Shown here piece after piece: positions 1-5,819 of a stretch of DNA of 23,994 nucleotides. Source of the DNA: Thermofilaceae archaeon (GTDB lineage Archaea > Thermoproteota > Thermoprotei > Thermofilales > Thermofilaceae); contig JALURH010000176.1 in NCBI GenBank assembly GCA_027017025.1, forward strand, positions 1 to 23,994, read 5' to 3'. Position numbers and translations under genes: made by a program. Under the pieces are notes generated by a model. The model had not been told where the DNA came from, made no database searches, and worked only from the letters and a program-made list of their open reading frames with translations. The stretch's first letter is position 1, and each line of letters starts with the position of its first letter.

Positions 1-79
1 ACTAATATTAGGTTATAGCGATATATTTTTACGTCAATAGTCTACATTACAGAATATTTTACAAGAAAATACTTATATC

Positions 80-112
80 TTTAAAAGCTTATTAAACACT
101 TAAGAAGGGTGA
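80..112 (+). promoter_or_regulatory. TATA-like element and ribosome binding site
   Basis: An A/T-rich element TTTAAAAGC at about 80-88 is followed by GGGTGA at 107-112, five bases before the ATG at 117. The second is a good Shine-Dalgarno match and decides the start of the first gene. Bases 1-79 hold nothing else I can recognise. Confidence 0.45.
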
Positions 113-116
113 CTTC

Positions 117-440
117 ATGGTTTCTACATCAAAGTTAGCTGGTGAGAAGGAAAGATTACTTGATCATGTTATACTTGTTTCACAGAAACTATTGGAAAGT
201 ACTAAGTCGAGGAAATTATCAATAAAGCTTAGAACCCTCCTCAGATACGCATACGTTGCATATACGCGTAGGACAACTGATATCAACATTATAAGAGGCT
301 TGGTTCCAAGAATAAGGCCTCCAGCTAGACTAGCTAACCAATATTTCTATAGAGAAATAGAGAAAAGTTTAAGGCAACGATTTAACATATCTATAGAAAC
401 TCGGAGGCAGTTTAGATATATAGTATTTTATAAAGAATAA
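117..440 (+). CDS. Small basic protein of unknown function
   Basis: I do not recognise this 107-residue protein. It is very rich in Lys and Arg, has no cysteine, no signal peptide and no membrane segment. The first half looks helical (residues about 10-60) and the second half contains a Pro/Arg-rich turn (RIRPPARLANQ) followed by another charged helix. The high positive charge suggests contact with RNA or DNA, but this is inference only. The ATG at 117 has its own Shine-Dalgarno and an upstream TATA-like element, and the base usage fits the neighbours, so I believe it is a real gene. Its 3' end overlaps by 13 bases the 3' end of the convergent PUA gene. No close family is offered; a diverged RNA-binding or ribonucleoprotein subunit is possible. 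Confidence 0.6.
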   Translation: MVSTSKLAGEKERLLDHVILVSQKLLESTKSRKLSIKLRTLLRYAYVAYTRRTTDINIIRGLVPRIRPPARLANQYFYREIEKSLRQRFNISIETRRQFRYIVFYKE

Positions 441-916
441 TTTTTTACCCCCCTTCTATTCTTTACTGCTTTTCCCCTCTTCTTTGCAACCATATCTTCG
501 CCAGCTATCAGGGCCTTACCTAATGCAACTAAGTTATCTTCCTTGTCTACTATAAACACCTCATCTCCAGGTCTAATATATAGATCAGCAAGTATTACAT
601 GTTTACAGAATATTGTTCTACCTTTTGCAATGAAGGGAGCAGCATCCTCTGTAACAACAACCCTATATTTTGGCCATGGTAAAACATTCTTAATGATTTT
701 CGCCCCCTCGATACTGGGAACGAAAAAGTTATCACTAGCTCTTAGAGTTCCAATATTTTTTCCATCTAAGATAATATACCTTACTCGTCCCGTATCAGGT
801 GATACACTAACATAGATCTCTTTATTCTCCAATATTTTAGGGGCATCCTTATCGTATTGTATGGAAAGAATAGCTTTAATCATTCTTATCTCTTCGTCCA
901 ATGCTTTACGTATCAC
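428..916 (-). CDS. PUA-domain RNA-binding protein
   Basis: A 162-residue protein with a PUA domain in its C-terminal half (about residues 82-155): the pattern YRVVVTEDAAPFIAKGRTIFCKHVI, then a loop and PGDEVFIVDKEDNLVALGKALI, is the classic PUA fold seen in pseudouridine synthases and archaeosine transglycosylase. The N-terminal half resembles the small domain that precedes PUA in archaeal stand-alone proteins of this type. It has no catalytic domain, so it probably binds structured RNA, perhaps as a separate PUA subunit of a tRNA-modifying enzyme such as a split archaeosine transglycosylase; that specific assignment is inference. The start is GTG at 916 with GGTGA seven bases upstream. It is divergent from mbf1, the two promoters lying in the AT-rich 917-976 gap, and its tail K/R stretch (VAKKRGKAVKNRRG) is typical of RNA binders. 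Confidence 0.75.
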   Translation of the reverse strand: MIRKALDEEIRMIKAILSIQYDKDAPKILENKEIYVSVSPDTGRVRYIILDGKNIGTLRASDNFFVPSIEGAKIIKNVLPWPKYRVVVTEDAAPFIAKGRTIFCKHVILADLYIRPGDEVFIVDKEDNLVALGKALIAGEDMVAKKRGKAVKNRRGVKNYSL

Positions 917-976
917 TACACTGTCACCCGAAAAACACTAAAAGCTGGAATAAATAATAACTTATTTAAGGATATT

Positions 977-1459
977 ATGTTGAAGTGTGAGCTCTGCGGA
1001 GCAGATATCAGGGGAAGAGCCTATAAAGCAATAATAGATAGGTCAGAGATGATAGTCTGCAGTAGATGTTCTAAGAATGGTACAATAATTGGTGTCTTAG
1101 AATTATCTACACCAAAAAGGAATTATTGGAAGAGCAGAAATATTCCGAGAAAACCTCGCAGAAGACAAGAGGTTGTTGAAGAGATTGTTGAGGATTATGC
1201 TCAGCGGATAAGAGAGGCTAGAGAGAGAATGGGTCTTACACGCGAATTGCTAGCAGCTATGATAAAGGAGAAAACTTCAACTATAAGAAGGATAGAATCC
1301 GGAACTCTTCAACCAACAATAGAGTTAGCTAAAAGGCTTGAAAGAGTTTTAAAAATAAAACTAGTCGAAGAATTTTTAGAAGAAGATTTTGAAGAATATA
1401 GGGGTTCCACGGGCGATTATGAACTCACGCTCGGTGATATTGCTGAATTTAAGGAGTAG
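977..1459 (+). CDS. mbf1: Archaeal MBF1-like protein (zinc ribbon plus HTH)
   Basis: Archaeal homologue of multiprotein bridging factor 1, 160 residues. The N-terminal zinc ribbon has C4-x2-C7 and C28-x2-C31. The C-terminal half (about 72-140) is a Cro/C1-type helix-turn-helix (IREARERMGLTRELLAAMIKEKTSTIRRIESGTLQPTIELAKRLERVL), preceded by a basic linker with KPRRRQ. In archaea this protein associates with ribosomes and has been linked to translation rather than to transcription bridging (family knowledge). The ATG at 977 is chosen because residues before it do not match the family and the zinc ribbon begins right after. There is no clear Shine-Dalgarno, and the A/T-rich element at about 948-958 fits a leaderless transcript. 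It is the first gene of an operon with hflX, aTrm56 and tfe. Confidence 0.9.
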   Translation: MLKCELCGADIRGRAYKAIIDRSEMIVCSRCSKNGTIIGVLELSTPKRNYWKSRNIPRKPRRRQEVVEEIVEDYAQRIREARERMGLTRELLAAMIKEKTSTIRRIESGTLQPTIELAKRLERVLKIKLVEEFLEEDFEEYRGSTGDYELTLGDIAEFKE

Positions 1460-1466
1460 CAAAGGG

Positions 1467-2723
1467 GTGGTTGAATCGACTGGTAGAGTCATAATTGTAC
1501 AGAGACGAGAAAGAAATGAGAAAAATCTTCTCTACGAATTAAGAGAATTAGCCGAGGCAGCTGGGTATAAAGTAGTTATGGAGATTGAGCAAGTTCGTTT
1601 ACCAGACTCGAGGTATAATATAGGTGCAGGTAAAGTTGAGGAACTAGCTAGACTTGTAAAGGAGAATAATATTGATAGAGTTATATTCTTTAATGAACTA
1701 AAGCCTAATCAAGCATATAATCTCAGGAAGAAACTGGATGTTGATGTAATCGATAGGTATGAGCTTATCTTGGAGGTCTTTGCTAAAAGAGCTGGTAGCA
1801 GAGAGGCTAAATTACAAATCGAGTTAGCTAGACTCAAGAAAATGTTGGGTCTGGTTAGGGAGTGGATAAGCTTAGCTAAGAGAGGAGAGTTTCCAGGGTT
1901 CATGGCTGGTGGTAGATACGCTATAGATGCTTACTATAAGTATGTGAGTAGCAGGATATCCAGGATAGAGAATGAGCTTGAAAAACTTAGGAAGGTGAAG
2001 AGTAGAAGATGGGAGAGAAGGAGAAGCGCTGGACTCTATAGCATAGCACTAACAGGGTATACAGGTGCAGGAAAAACCACTCTATTTAGGGCATTAACGA
2101 ACGTTGAAGGTTATAGCGATGGGAAACCCTTCGCAACACTTTCTACAAAGTCTAGGAAGATTAGGATCTATGGACTTCCAGTTCTAGTAAGCGATACTAT
2201 AGGTTTTATAGATAGTCTTCCGTCAGCTCTTTTTGATGCGTTCTACACTACATTGGGGGAAGCTGCGTTAGCGGATATTGTAGTGCTTGTGGTAGATATT
2301 TCAGAGGATAGTACGGAAATTAAGAGGAAAATATCTGCAAGTTTGTATACACTACTTAGTTTAGGTATAACTAAGAACAGGATAATTGTGGCAGCAAATA
2401 AAATCGATTTGATAAATGATATCTCTACTCTCAAAGAAAGGATAGATATTATTAAGGATATGGGGCTAAGAGTTGTGGCTATTTCAGCACTTAAAGGCTT
2501 GGGGTTAGAGAGACTGAAACAAAAAATATATGCAATGCTTCCCGGGAAAGTTAGGGCTGAGATAATTCTAAGAGGAAGCTATGATCCTAATAGCATAGGA
2601 GAGAAATGTAAAGTAATTAAATTTGAGAAAATGGATGGAAACATATATTTAGTAATTGAAGGTAGACGAGAGATCATTGAAAAGCTGAAAGGGAAGGTGG
2701 GATCAGCTGTCACGAATAATTAA
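1467..2723 (+). CDS. hflX: GTPase HflX
   Basis: HflX-family, ribosome-associated GTPase, 418 residues from the chosen start. The N-terminal HflX domain carries the family signatures NIGAGKVEELARL and IELARLKKMLG, then a basic coiled linker, then the GTPase domain: G1 GYTGAGKTT (about 197-205), G3 DTIGF (243-247), G4 NKID (311-314) and G5 SAL. HflX binds ribosomes and can split stalled 70S-type particles in bacteria; the archaeal enzyme binds the large subunit (family knowledge). The open frame runs back to an ATG at 1389 inside mbf1, but a GTG at 1467 with AAGGAG ten bases upstream, seven bases after the mbf1 stop, fits better. TTG at 1440 is another candidate. The next gene probably begins inside its last codons. 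Confidence 0.9.
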   Translation: MVESTGRVIIVQRRERNEKNLLYELRELAEAAGYKVVMEIEQVRLPDSRYNIGAGKVEELARLVKENNIDRVIFFNELKPNQAYNLRKKLDVDVIDRYELILEVFAKRAGSREAKLQIELARLKKMLGLVREWISLAKRGEFPGFMAGGRYAIDAYYKYVSSRISRIENELEKLRKVKSRRWERRRSAGLYSIALTGYTGAGKTTLFRALTNVEGYSDGKPFATLSTKSRKIRIYGLPVLVSDTIGFIDSLPSALFDAFYTTLGEAALADIVVLVVDISEDSTEIKRKISASLYTLLSLGITKNRIIVAANKIDLINDISTLKERIDIIKDMGLRVVAISALKGLGLERLKQKIYAMLPGKVRAEIILRGSYDPNSIGEKCKVIKFEKMDGNIYLVIEGRREIIEKLKGKVGSAVTNN

Positions 2724-3267
2724 ACGTGGAGTTTTTGTTTTACGTATTGGTCATCGCTTAGCTAGAGATAAGAGAATATCTACACATATTGGTCTAGTGG
2801 CAAGGGCTTTTGGTGCAGATGGGATAATATACAGCGGGGTGGTAGAGGAAGGTGTGATAGAGACTTTAAAAAAGGTAACTGAAAGGTGGGGCGGACCATT
2901 CTACGTGGAGAAAATCAAGTCTTATAGACATTTTCTCGAGAAGTGGAGAGAAAGAGGCATAATTGTTCACTTGACAATGTACGGGGAAAATATTGAGGAA
3001 AGTGATGTGCTAAGGAGGATTCTGGAGATAAACAAACCAATCTTAGTGGTTGTTGGCGCAGAGAAAGTTCCATGGGATATTTACCAGTTAGCTGATTTCA
3101 ATGTTGCTATAGGTAATCAACCACATAGTGAGGTAGCTGCTTTAGCTGTATTTCTCGATAGACTTTTTAGAGGAAAAGAACTCTTATTAAAGTATAGCAA
3201 TGCCAAAGTGAGGATAATTCCCTCTCCTCGTGGCAAAATAATTAGGAGGGTGGAAAATATTGAGTAA
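2707..3267 (+). CDS. tRNA (cytidine(56)-2'-O)-methyltransferase aTrm56, non-standard start
   Basis: SPOUT-class methyltransferase that makes 2'-O-methylcytidine at tRNA position 56 in the T loop. Signatures: VLRIGHRLARDKRISTHIGL then VARAFGADG at the N-terminus, LTMYGENIEE, VVGAEKVPWDIYQLADFNVAIGNQPHSEVAALAVFLDR (SAM-binding trefoil knot). A GTG at 2797 could start it, but that would cut off the conserved N-terminal strand and the GHR motif. In the same frame no ATG, GTG or TTG exists between the stop at 2686 and 2797. A CTG at 2707 has GGTG (2696-2699) seven bases upstream and gives 186 residues, the usual family length; ATA 2716 or ATT 2719 are alternatives. It overlaps the end of hflX by 17 bases and overlaps tfe by 8 bases. 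Product certain, start uncertain. Confidence 0.82.
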   Translation: MSRIIKRGVFVLRIGHRLARDKRISTHIGLVARAFGADGIIYSGVVEEGVIETLKKVTERWGGPFYVEKIKSYRHFLEKWRERGIIVHLTMYGENIEESDVLRRILEINKPILVVVGAEKVPWDIYQLADFNVAIGNQPHSEVAALAVFLDRLFRGKELLLKYSNAKVRIIPSPRGKIIRRVENIE

Positions 3268-3778
3268 ACGATTTGAGATCTTTGTAGTTCTCGCAGGCAA
3301 AATTCATGGAGAACTTGCTAGAAGAATTGCTGAGATACTAGCCGAAAGGGATGAAGTAACCGATGATGAATTGGCGAAGATTCTTGAGGTAGATGTGAAT
3401 GAAGTAAGAAGAATCCTCAACATGCTCTTTGAATCTAGGCTAGTTAAGTATAGGAGGGCTAGAGACGAAAAAATAGGCTGGTTTAAGTATTACTGGAGAT
3501 TAACGGATGAGCCACCACATCTAATACTTGAGGATAGGAAGAGGATAGCTATTTCTTTACTGAAAAGAAGGCTCCAGTATGAGGAAAGCGTAGAGCTCTA
3601 TGTATGTCCCCAATGTGGTAAAAAATACACGTATGAAGAGGCGGATGACGCGGGCTATATATGTATAGATTGTGGAGAAGTACTAGAGCCATATGACAAT
3701 ACATTGGATGTAGAGGTTCTGAAAGAAGCCATAGAGAGACTTAAAGGGTATAAACCACTTATCGTAGGGAAAGAATAA
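3260..3778 (+). CDS. tfe: Transcription factor E, alpha subunit
   Basis: Archaeal TFE-alpha, homologue of the TFIIE-alpha N-terminal part, 172 residues. It helps promoter opening by RNA polymerase with TBP and TFB. The winged helix covers about residues 8-85 (DEVTDDELAKILEVDVNEVRRIL is the recognition region, WFKYYWRLT the wing). A coiled linker rich in Arg/Lys follows, then a zinc ribbon with C116-x2-C119 and C135-x2-C138. The start is TTG at 3260, eight bases inside aTrm56, with the strong Shine-Dalgarno GGAGGGTGG at 3246-3254. It is the last gene of the mbf1-hflX-aTrm56-tfe operon and is followed at once by a C/D box sRNA that may be cut from the same transcript. Confidence 0.95.
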   Translation: MSKRFEIFVVLAGKIHGELARRIAEILAERDEVTDDELAKILEVDVNEVRRILNMLFESRLVKYRRARDEKIGWFKYYWRLTDEPPHLILEDRKRIAISLLKRRLQYEESVELYVCPQCGKKYTYEEADDAGYICIDCGEVLEPYDNTLDVEVLKEAIERLKGYKPLIVGKE

Positions 3779-3802
3779 ATCTATGATAAAAAAATTTTAT
3801 CT

Positions 3803-3860
3803 GGCGAATGATTAATCAGAGTTACACTGATACTTGATGAAAAGGCGTTTGAATGACGCC
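3803..3860 (+). ncRNA. C/D box sRNA (2'-O-methylation guide)
   Basis: Every element of an archaeal C/D sRNA is present in order with ideal spacing: GGCG stem (3803-3806), C box ATGATTA (3808-3814, one mismatch to RTGATGA), a 12-base guide ATCAGAGTTACA, D' box CTGA (3827-3830), a three-base linker, C' box TTGATGA (3834-3840), a 12-base guide AAAGGCGTTTGA, D box ATGA (3853-3856, one mismatch to CTGA) and CGCC (3857-3860) closing the stem. It fills the 83-base convergent gap between tfe and the aEF1-beta gene. By the D+5 rule the modified bases would pair with T3822 and T3848. Targets were not searched. Confidence 0.75.
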
Positions 3861-3861
3861 A

Positions 3862-4137
3862 TTACTCAATTAGCCTGGATACATTAAGTACATCTACTTG
3901 ACTAACACCTTCTATCGATGCTAGTATCTCTTCTAGCTCATTTGTTCCTCCAGCGGTCTCCTCAGGCATTAACACAATCATCCTCAGCGCTTCTAAACCG
4001 AATGCTATGGGTTCTGCCTGGTATCTGGCTATCTGATACTGTGACGGCAAAACCTGCCTAACTTTCTCTATTAGTGTATCAGCTTTTATTTCAGCTTCCT
4101 CGGGTAGTAATCTTATTAATACAGCTACCCTTGCCAT
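3862..4137 (-). CDS. Elongation factor 1-beta (aEF1B)
   Basis: Archaeal EF1-beta, the nucleotide exchange factor for aEF1A, 91 residues. The sequence MARVAVLIRLLPEEAEI at the N-terminus and IAFGLEALRMIVLMPEE with a C-terminal EGVSQVDVLNVSRLIE match the ferredoxin-like C-terminal domain of eukaryotic eEF1B, which is all the archaeal protein contains. The open frame extends 18 codons further upstream (to 4191) but that part overlaps the end of the zinc-ribbon gene; the ATG at 4137 has AGGTG about seven bases before it and starts exactly at the family N-terminus. It is the second gene of a two-gene minus-strand operon with the zinc-ribbon protein, a pairing common in archaea. Confidence 0.93.
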   Translation of the reverse strand: MARVAVLIRLLPEEAEIKADTLIEKVRQVLPSQYQIARYQAEPIAFGLEALRMIVLMPEETAGGTNELEEILASIEGVSQVDVLNVSRLIE

Positions 4138-4160
4138 ATAATACACCTGTTGACATGTAT

Positions 4161-4340
4161 TTAGGGACCCACAAAACCACATTTCGGACATACATAAGGA
4201 TTACCCTGTTTCCTACATTTCATGCATCTCCAGATTATGCTTTCACCGCAGTTAGGACATCTGAATTTTACTGCTCTCTCAAAGGGTGGTATAGGCTTGC
4301 CGCAGGAGGTACAGAGAGGTAATTTGAGTGTAACAGACAT
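4161..4340 (-). CDS. Small four-knuckle zinc-ribbon protein
   Basis: A 59-residue protein that is easy to miss by length. It has four CxxC knuckles: C10-x2-C13, C29-x2-C32, C39-x2-C42 and C51-x2-C54, three of them followed by Gly or basic residues, so it should bind two zinc ions as a double zinc ribbon. The ATG at 4340 has AAGGTG about seven bases upstream, and a TATA-like element lies near 4370-4380 on the same strand. It sits 23 bases upstream of aEF1-beta; archaeal genomes often carry this short zinc-ribbon, predicted to bind RNA, next to that gene. A role in translation is therefore likely but inferred from context. Confidence 0.85.
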   Translation of the reverse strand: MSVTLKLPLCTSCGKPIPPFERAVKFRCPNCGESIIWRCMKCRKQGNPYVCPKCGFVGP

Positions 4341-4459
4341 AATGACACCTTGCGACCACTACTCCATCTCTCTAAATAAGTTTTTCCCAAGAATTCTATT
4401 AATCCCTACTAGAATAAAGTATATTTGCTACTTTACCTAAGTAAAAATGGGGTTTCTCG

Positions 4460-4930
4460 ATGAATAGGGCAAAAAAGGCTTTAACTGAGAAACAGGTAGC
4501 ATTACTCAATCTTCTCTTTCGAAAGAGCGAACCTATGAGAGTATTTACTGTAACTGAAACTCAAAGTGAGTTATCTAGAGAGCTGGGAATTACGAGGCAA
4601 GCATTAAATATTCATTTAAGGAAGCTTAAAGAGGAAGGATATTTAAGAACTGGTAGAGGTTTTATTGATCTTACTGAGAAAGCATTAGAGCTCTTAGGTG
4701 TTAAGAAAGGTGATGCCTTTATAGCCATAAAAGTTGAGCCCCAGAGAAGATTGGAAGCCTATGAGAGAATAAAGGAACTGCCTGTAGAACGTATCCATAG
4801 GGTTACTGGCGATATAGATCTCATAGTACAGCTTTCCCAAGCACAGTTAGACGAAATCCTTAACCACATAGCAAATATTAAAGGCGTAAAGGAGACTAGA
4901 ACATATATTGTTATAGAAAGCCTAAAATAA
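4460..4930 (+). CDS. Lrp/AsnC-like transcription regulator
   Basis: A 156-residue DNA-binding regulator. Residues about 8-75 form a winged helix-turn-helix (QSELSRELGITRQALNIHLRKLKEEGYLRTGRG), more like MarR/ArsR wings than the classical Lrp one. Residues about 83-153 form a RAM/AsnC ligand-binding domain (AFIAIKVEPQRRLEAYERIKELPVERIHRVTGDIDLIVQLSQAQLDEIL then GVKETRTYIVIE), which in this family forms dimers and octamers and binds amino acids or similar small molecules. The ATG at 4460 follows a GGGG element and a TATA-like stretch at about 4415-4424. It is divergent from the zinc-ribbon/aEF1-beta operon. Its ligand and targets cannot be told from the sequence. Confidence 0.82.
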   Translation: MNRAKKALTEKQVALLNLLFRKSEPMRVFTVTETQSELSRELGITRQALNIHLRKLKEEGYLRTGRGFIDLTEKALELLGVKKGDAFIAIKVEPQRRLEAYERIKELPVERIHRVTGDIDLIVQLSQAQLDEILNHIANIKGVKETRTYIVIESLK

Positions 4931-4972
4931 TCAATATCTCTGCGAATTACACATAGTTTCTGCCCCATAGTG

Positions 4973-5095
4973 TGGTGGGCCCGCCGGGACTTGAACCCGG
5001 GACCTCCGCCGATCCCAAGTCCTGCTATGTGAGGGCGGCTTTAGACCGGGAGTTAAATTGTGTTCCCGGCGCTCTCCCAGCTGAGCTACGGGCCC
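4973..5095 (-). tRNA. tRNA-Val(CAC) with two introns
   Basis: The 5' acceptor GGGCCCG starts at 5095 and pairs with CGGGCCC at 4977-4983; A73 and an encoded CCA end at 4973. T arm CCGGG-TTCAAGT-CCCGG and D stem GCTC/GAGC are perfect. The anticodon loop CUCACAC is interrupted after A37 by the 16-base intron UAGCAGGACUUGGGAU (5012-5027). A textbook bulge-helix-bulge forms: C32-A35 pairs with UGGG, with bulges CA^U and AU^C. A second, 31-base intron (about 5036-5066) interrupts the 5' side of the anticodon stem. GCCG is repeated at both its ends, so the junction can be anywhere from 25/26 to 29/30. The best bulge-helix-bulge I find is at 25/26. Removing both restores CCGCC/GGCGG. Confidence 0.93.
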
Positions 5096-5171
5096 CAATA
5101 GGATGGATTCTATAAAGTGGATATTAAATCAAACTAATTAATATACCTCCTCTTAATTAATGTGTAGTTAG

Positions 5172-5189
5172 CCAGGATGCTTATCCTGG
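5172..5189 (-). terminator. Stem-loop just after the HTH-ACT regulator gene
   Basis: CCAGGAT-gctt-ATCCTGG is a perfect 7-bp stem with a four-base loop, starting 10 bases beyond the regulator stop codon at 5200. It has no U-run, so it may be a 3' stability or processing element rather than an intrinsic terminator. Confidence 0.4.
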
Positions 5190-5199
5190 TTTAATGGAC

Positions 5200-5709
5200 T
5201 TAGGATATAGTAATTCTTTTTATAATAGGGTTTTCAAGCATTTTATCTATAACTTCTCCCGGGACCGAGCTGGATGTTACGATATAGAGCTTTGGTTCTT
5301 TAAATAGGTTTGGATCTTCAGCTATTACCTGAACTATGTTGATACCCTTCTCAGCGAGAGCTGAAGCTACTGAAGCAAGGATTCCCGGTTTATCCTCATA
5401 GGTTTCTATAATAAGTACTCTGTAACCTAGTAATTTAGCAACTTTTCTTAAAGAGGATCCGGCTGGCTCTATGTTGCGGAAAAATTCTCTCAAAAAATCG
5501 TTACTAATTATCTCCTTAATTGTTTCGACTACTGTTCTTCGGTCAACACCTATAGCCGTAGCTATTGAAGTATATGGAATACGTATGTTCTCTCCACAAA
5601 AAATACCCTCTTCTGTTACTCTTAAACCATGGATTAGTAATGTTCTAATTACTGCTAGTTTTTTATCTGAAGATCCAAATACCTTATTTACCTCTATCCA
5701 AACCCTCAT
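5200..5709 (-). CDS. HTH and ACT-domain regulator of amino-acid metabolism
   Basis: A 169-residue protein of the archaeal family described as a regulator of amino-acid metabolism with an ACT domain. The N-terminal half (about 10-80) contains a helix-turn-helix (IPYTSIATAIGVDRRTVVETIKEIISNDFLREFF). The C-terminal half (about 93-165) is an ACT domain: RVLIIETYEDKPGILASVASALAEKGINIVQVIAED, with the ligand-loop Gly between the first strand and helix. ACT domains usually bind free amino acids. The ATG at 5709 has no clear Shine-Dalgarno and may be leaderless or weakly translated. It is divergent from trpB2 with a 95-base gap that holds the GTAC operator array, so it is the obvious candidate to regulate trpB2; this is inference from position. 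Confidence 0.8.
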   Translation of the reverse strand: MRVWIEVNKVFGSSDKKLAVIRTLLIHGLRVTEEGIFCGENIRIPYTSIATAIGVDRRTVVETIKEIISNDFLREFFRNIEPAGSSLRKVAKLLGYRVLIIETYEDKPGILASVASALAEKGINIVQVIAEDPNLFKEPKLYIVTSSSVPGEVIDKMLENPIIKRITIS

Positions 5710-5770
5710 TCAAATATAAAGTTTAGATACCTCTAAGTTAAGTCTATATCTCTGGTACAAGGTTAGTAAA

Positions 5771-5819
5771 CTATTTATGTACCTTACAGTACATTTTTGT
5801 ACATGTGAGTACAAAAATG
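5771..5819 (+). promoter_or_regulatory. trpB2 promoter with 10-bp-phased GTAC array and perfect 28-bp palindrome
   Basis: TATA-like CTATTTATG (5771-5779) would place the transcript start near 5802. GTAC occurs at 5779, 5789, 5799 and 5809, spaced exactly 10 bases. The last two lie inside a perfect inverted repeat: CATTTTTGTAC (5792-5802), six-base spacer, GTACAAAAATG (5809-5819), which covers the expected transcript start and both possible start codons. This has the form of a repressor site. Confidence 0.75.

Noticed and set aside
857..976. N-terminal extension of MBF1 from ATG 857
   Set aside because: It overlaps the divergent PUA gene and its promoter, and the zinc ribbon starts exactly at the ATG at 977.
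2797..3267. GTG 2797 as the start of aTrm56
   Set aside because: It would remove the conserved N-terminal strand and the GHR segment, which are intact in the same frame upstream.
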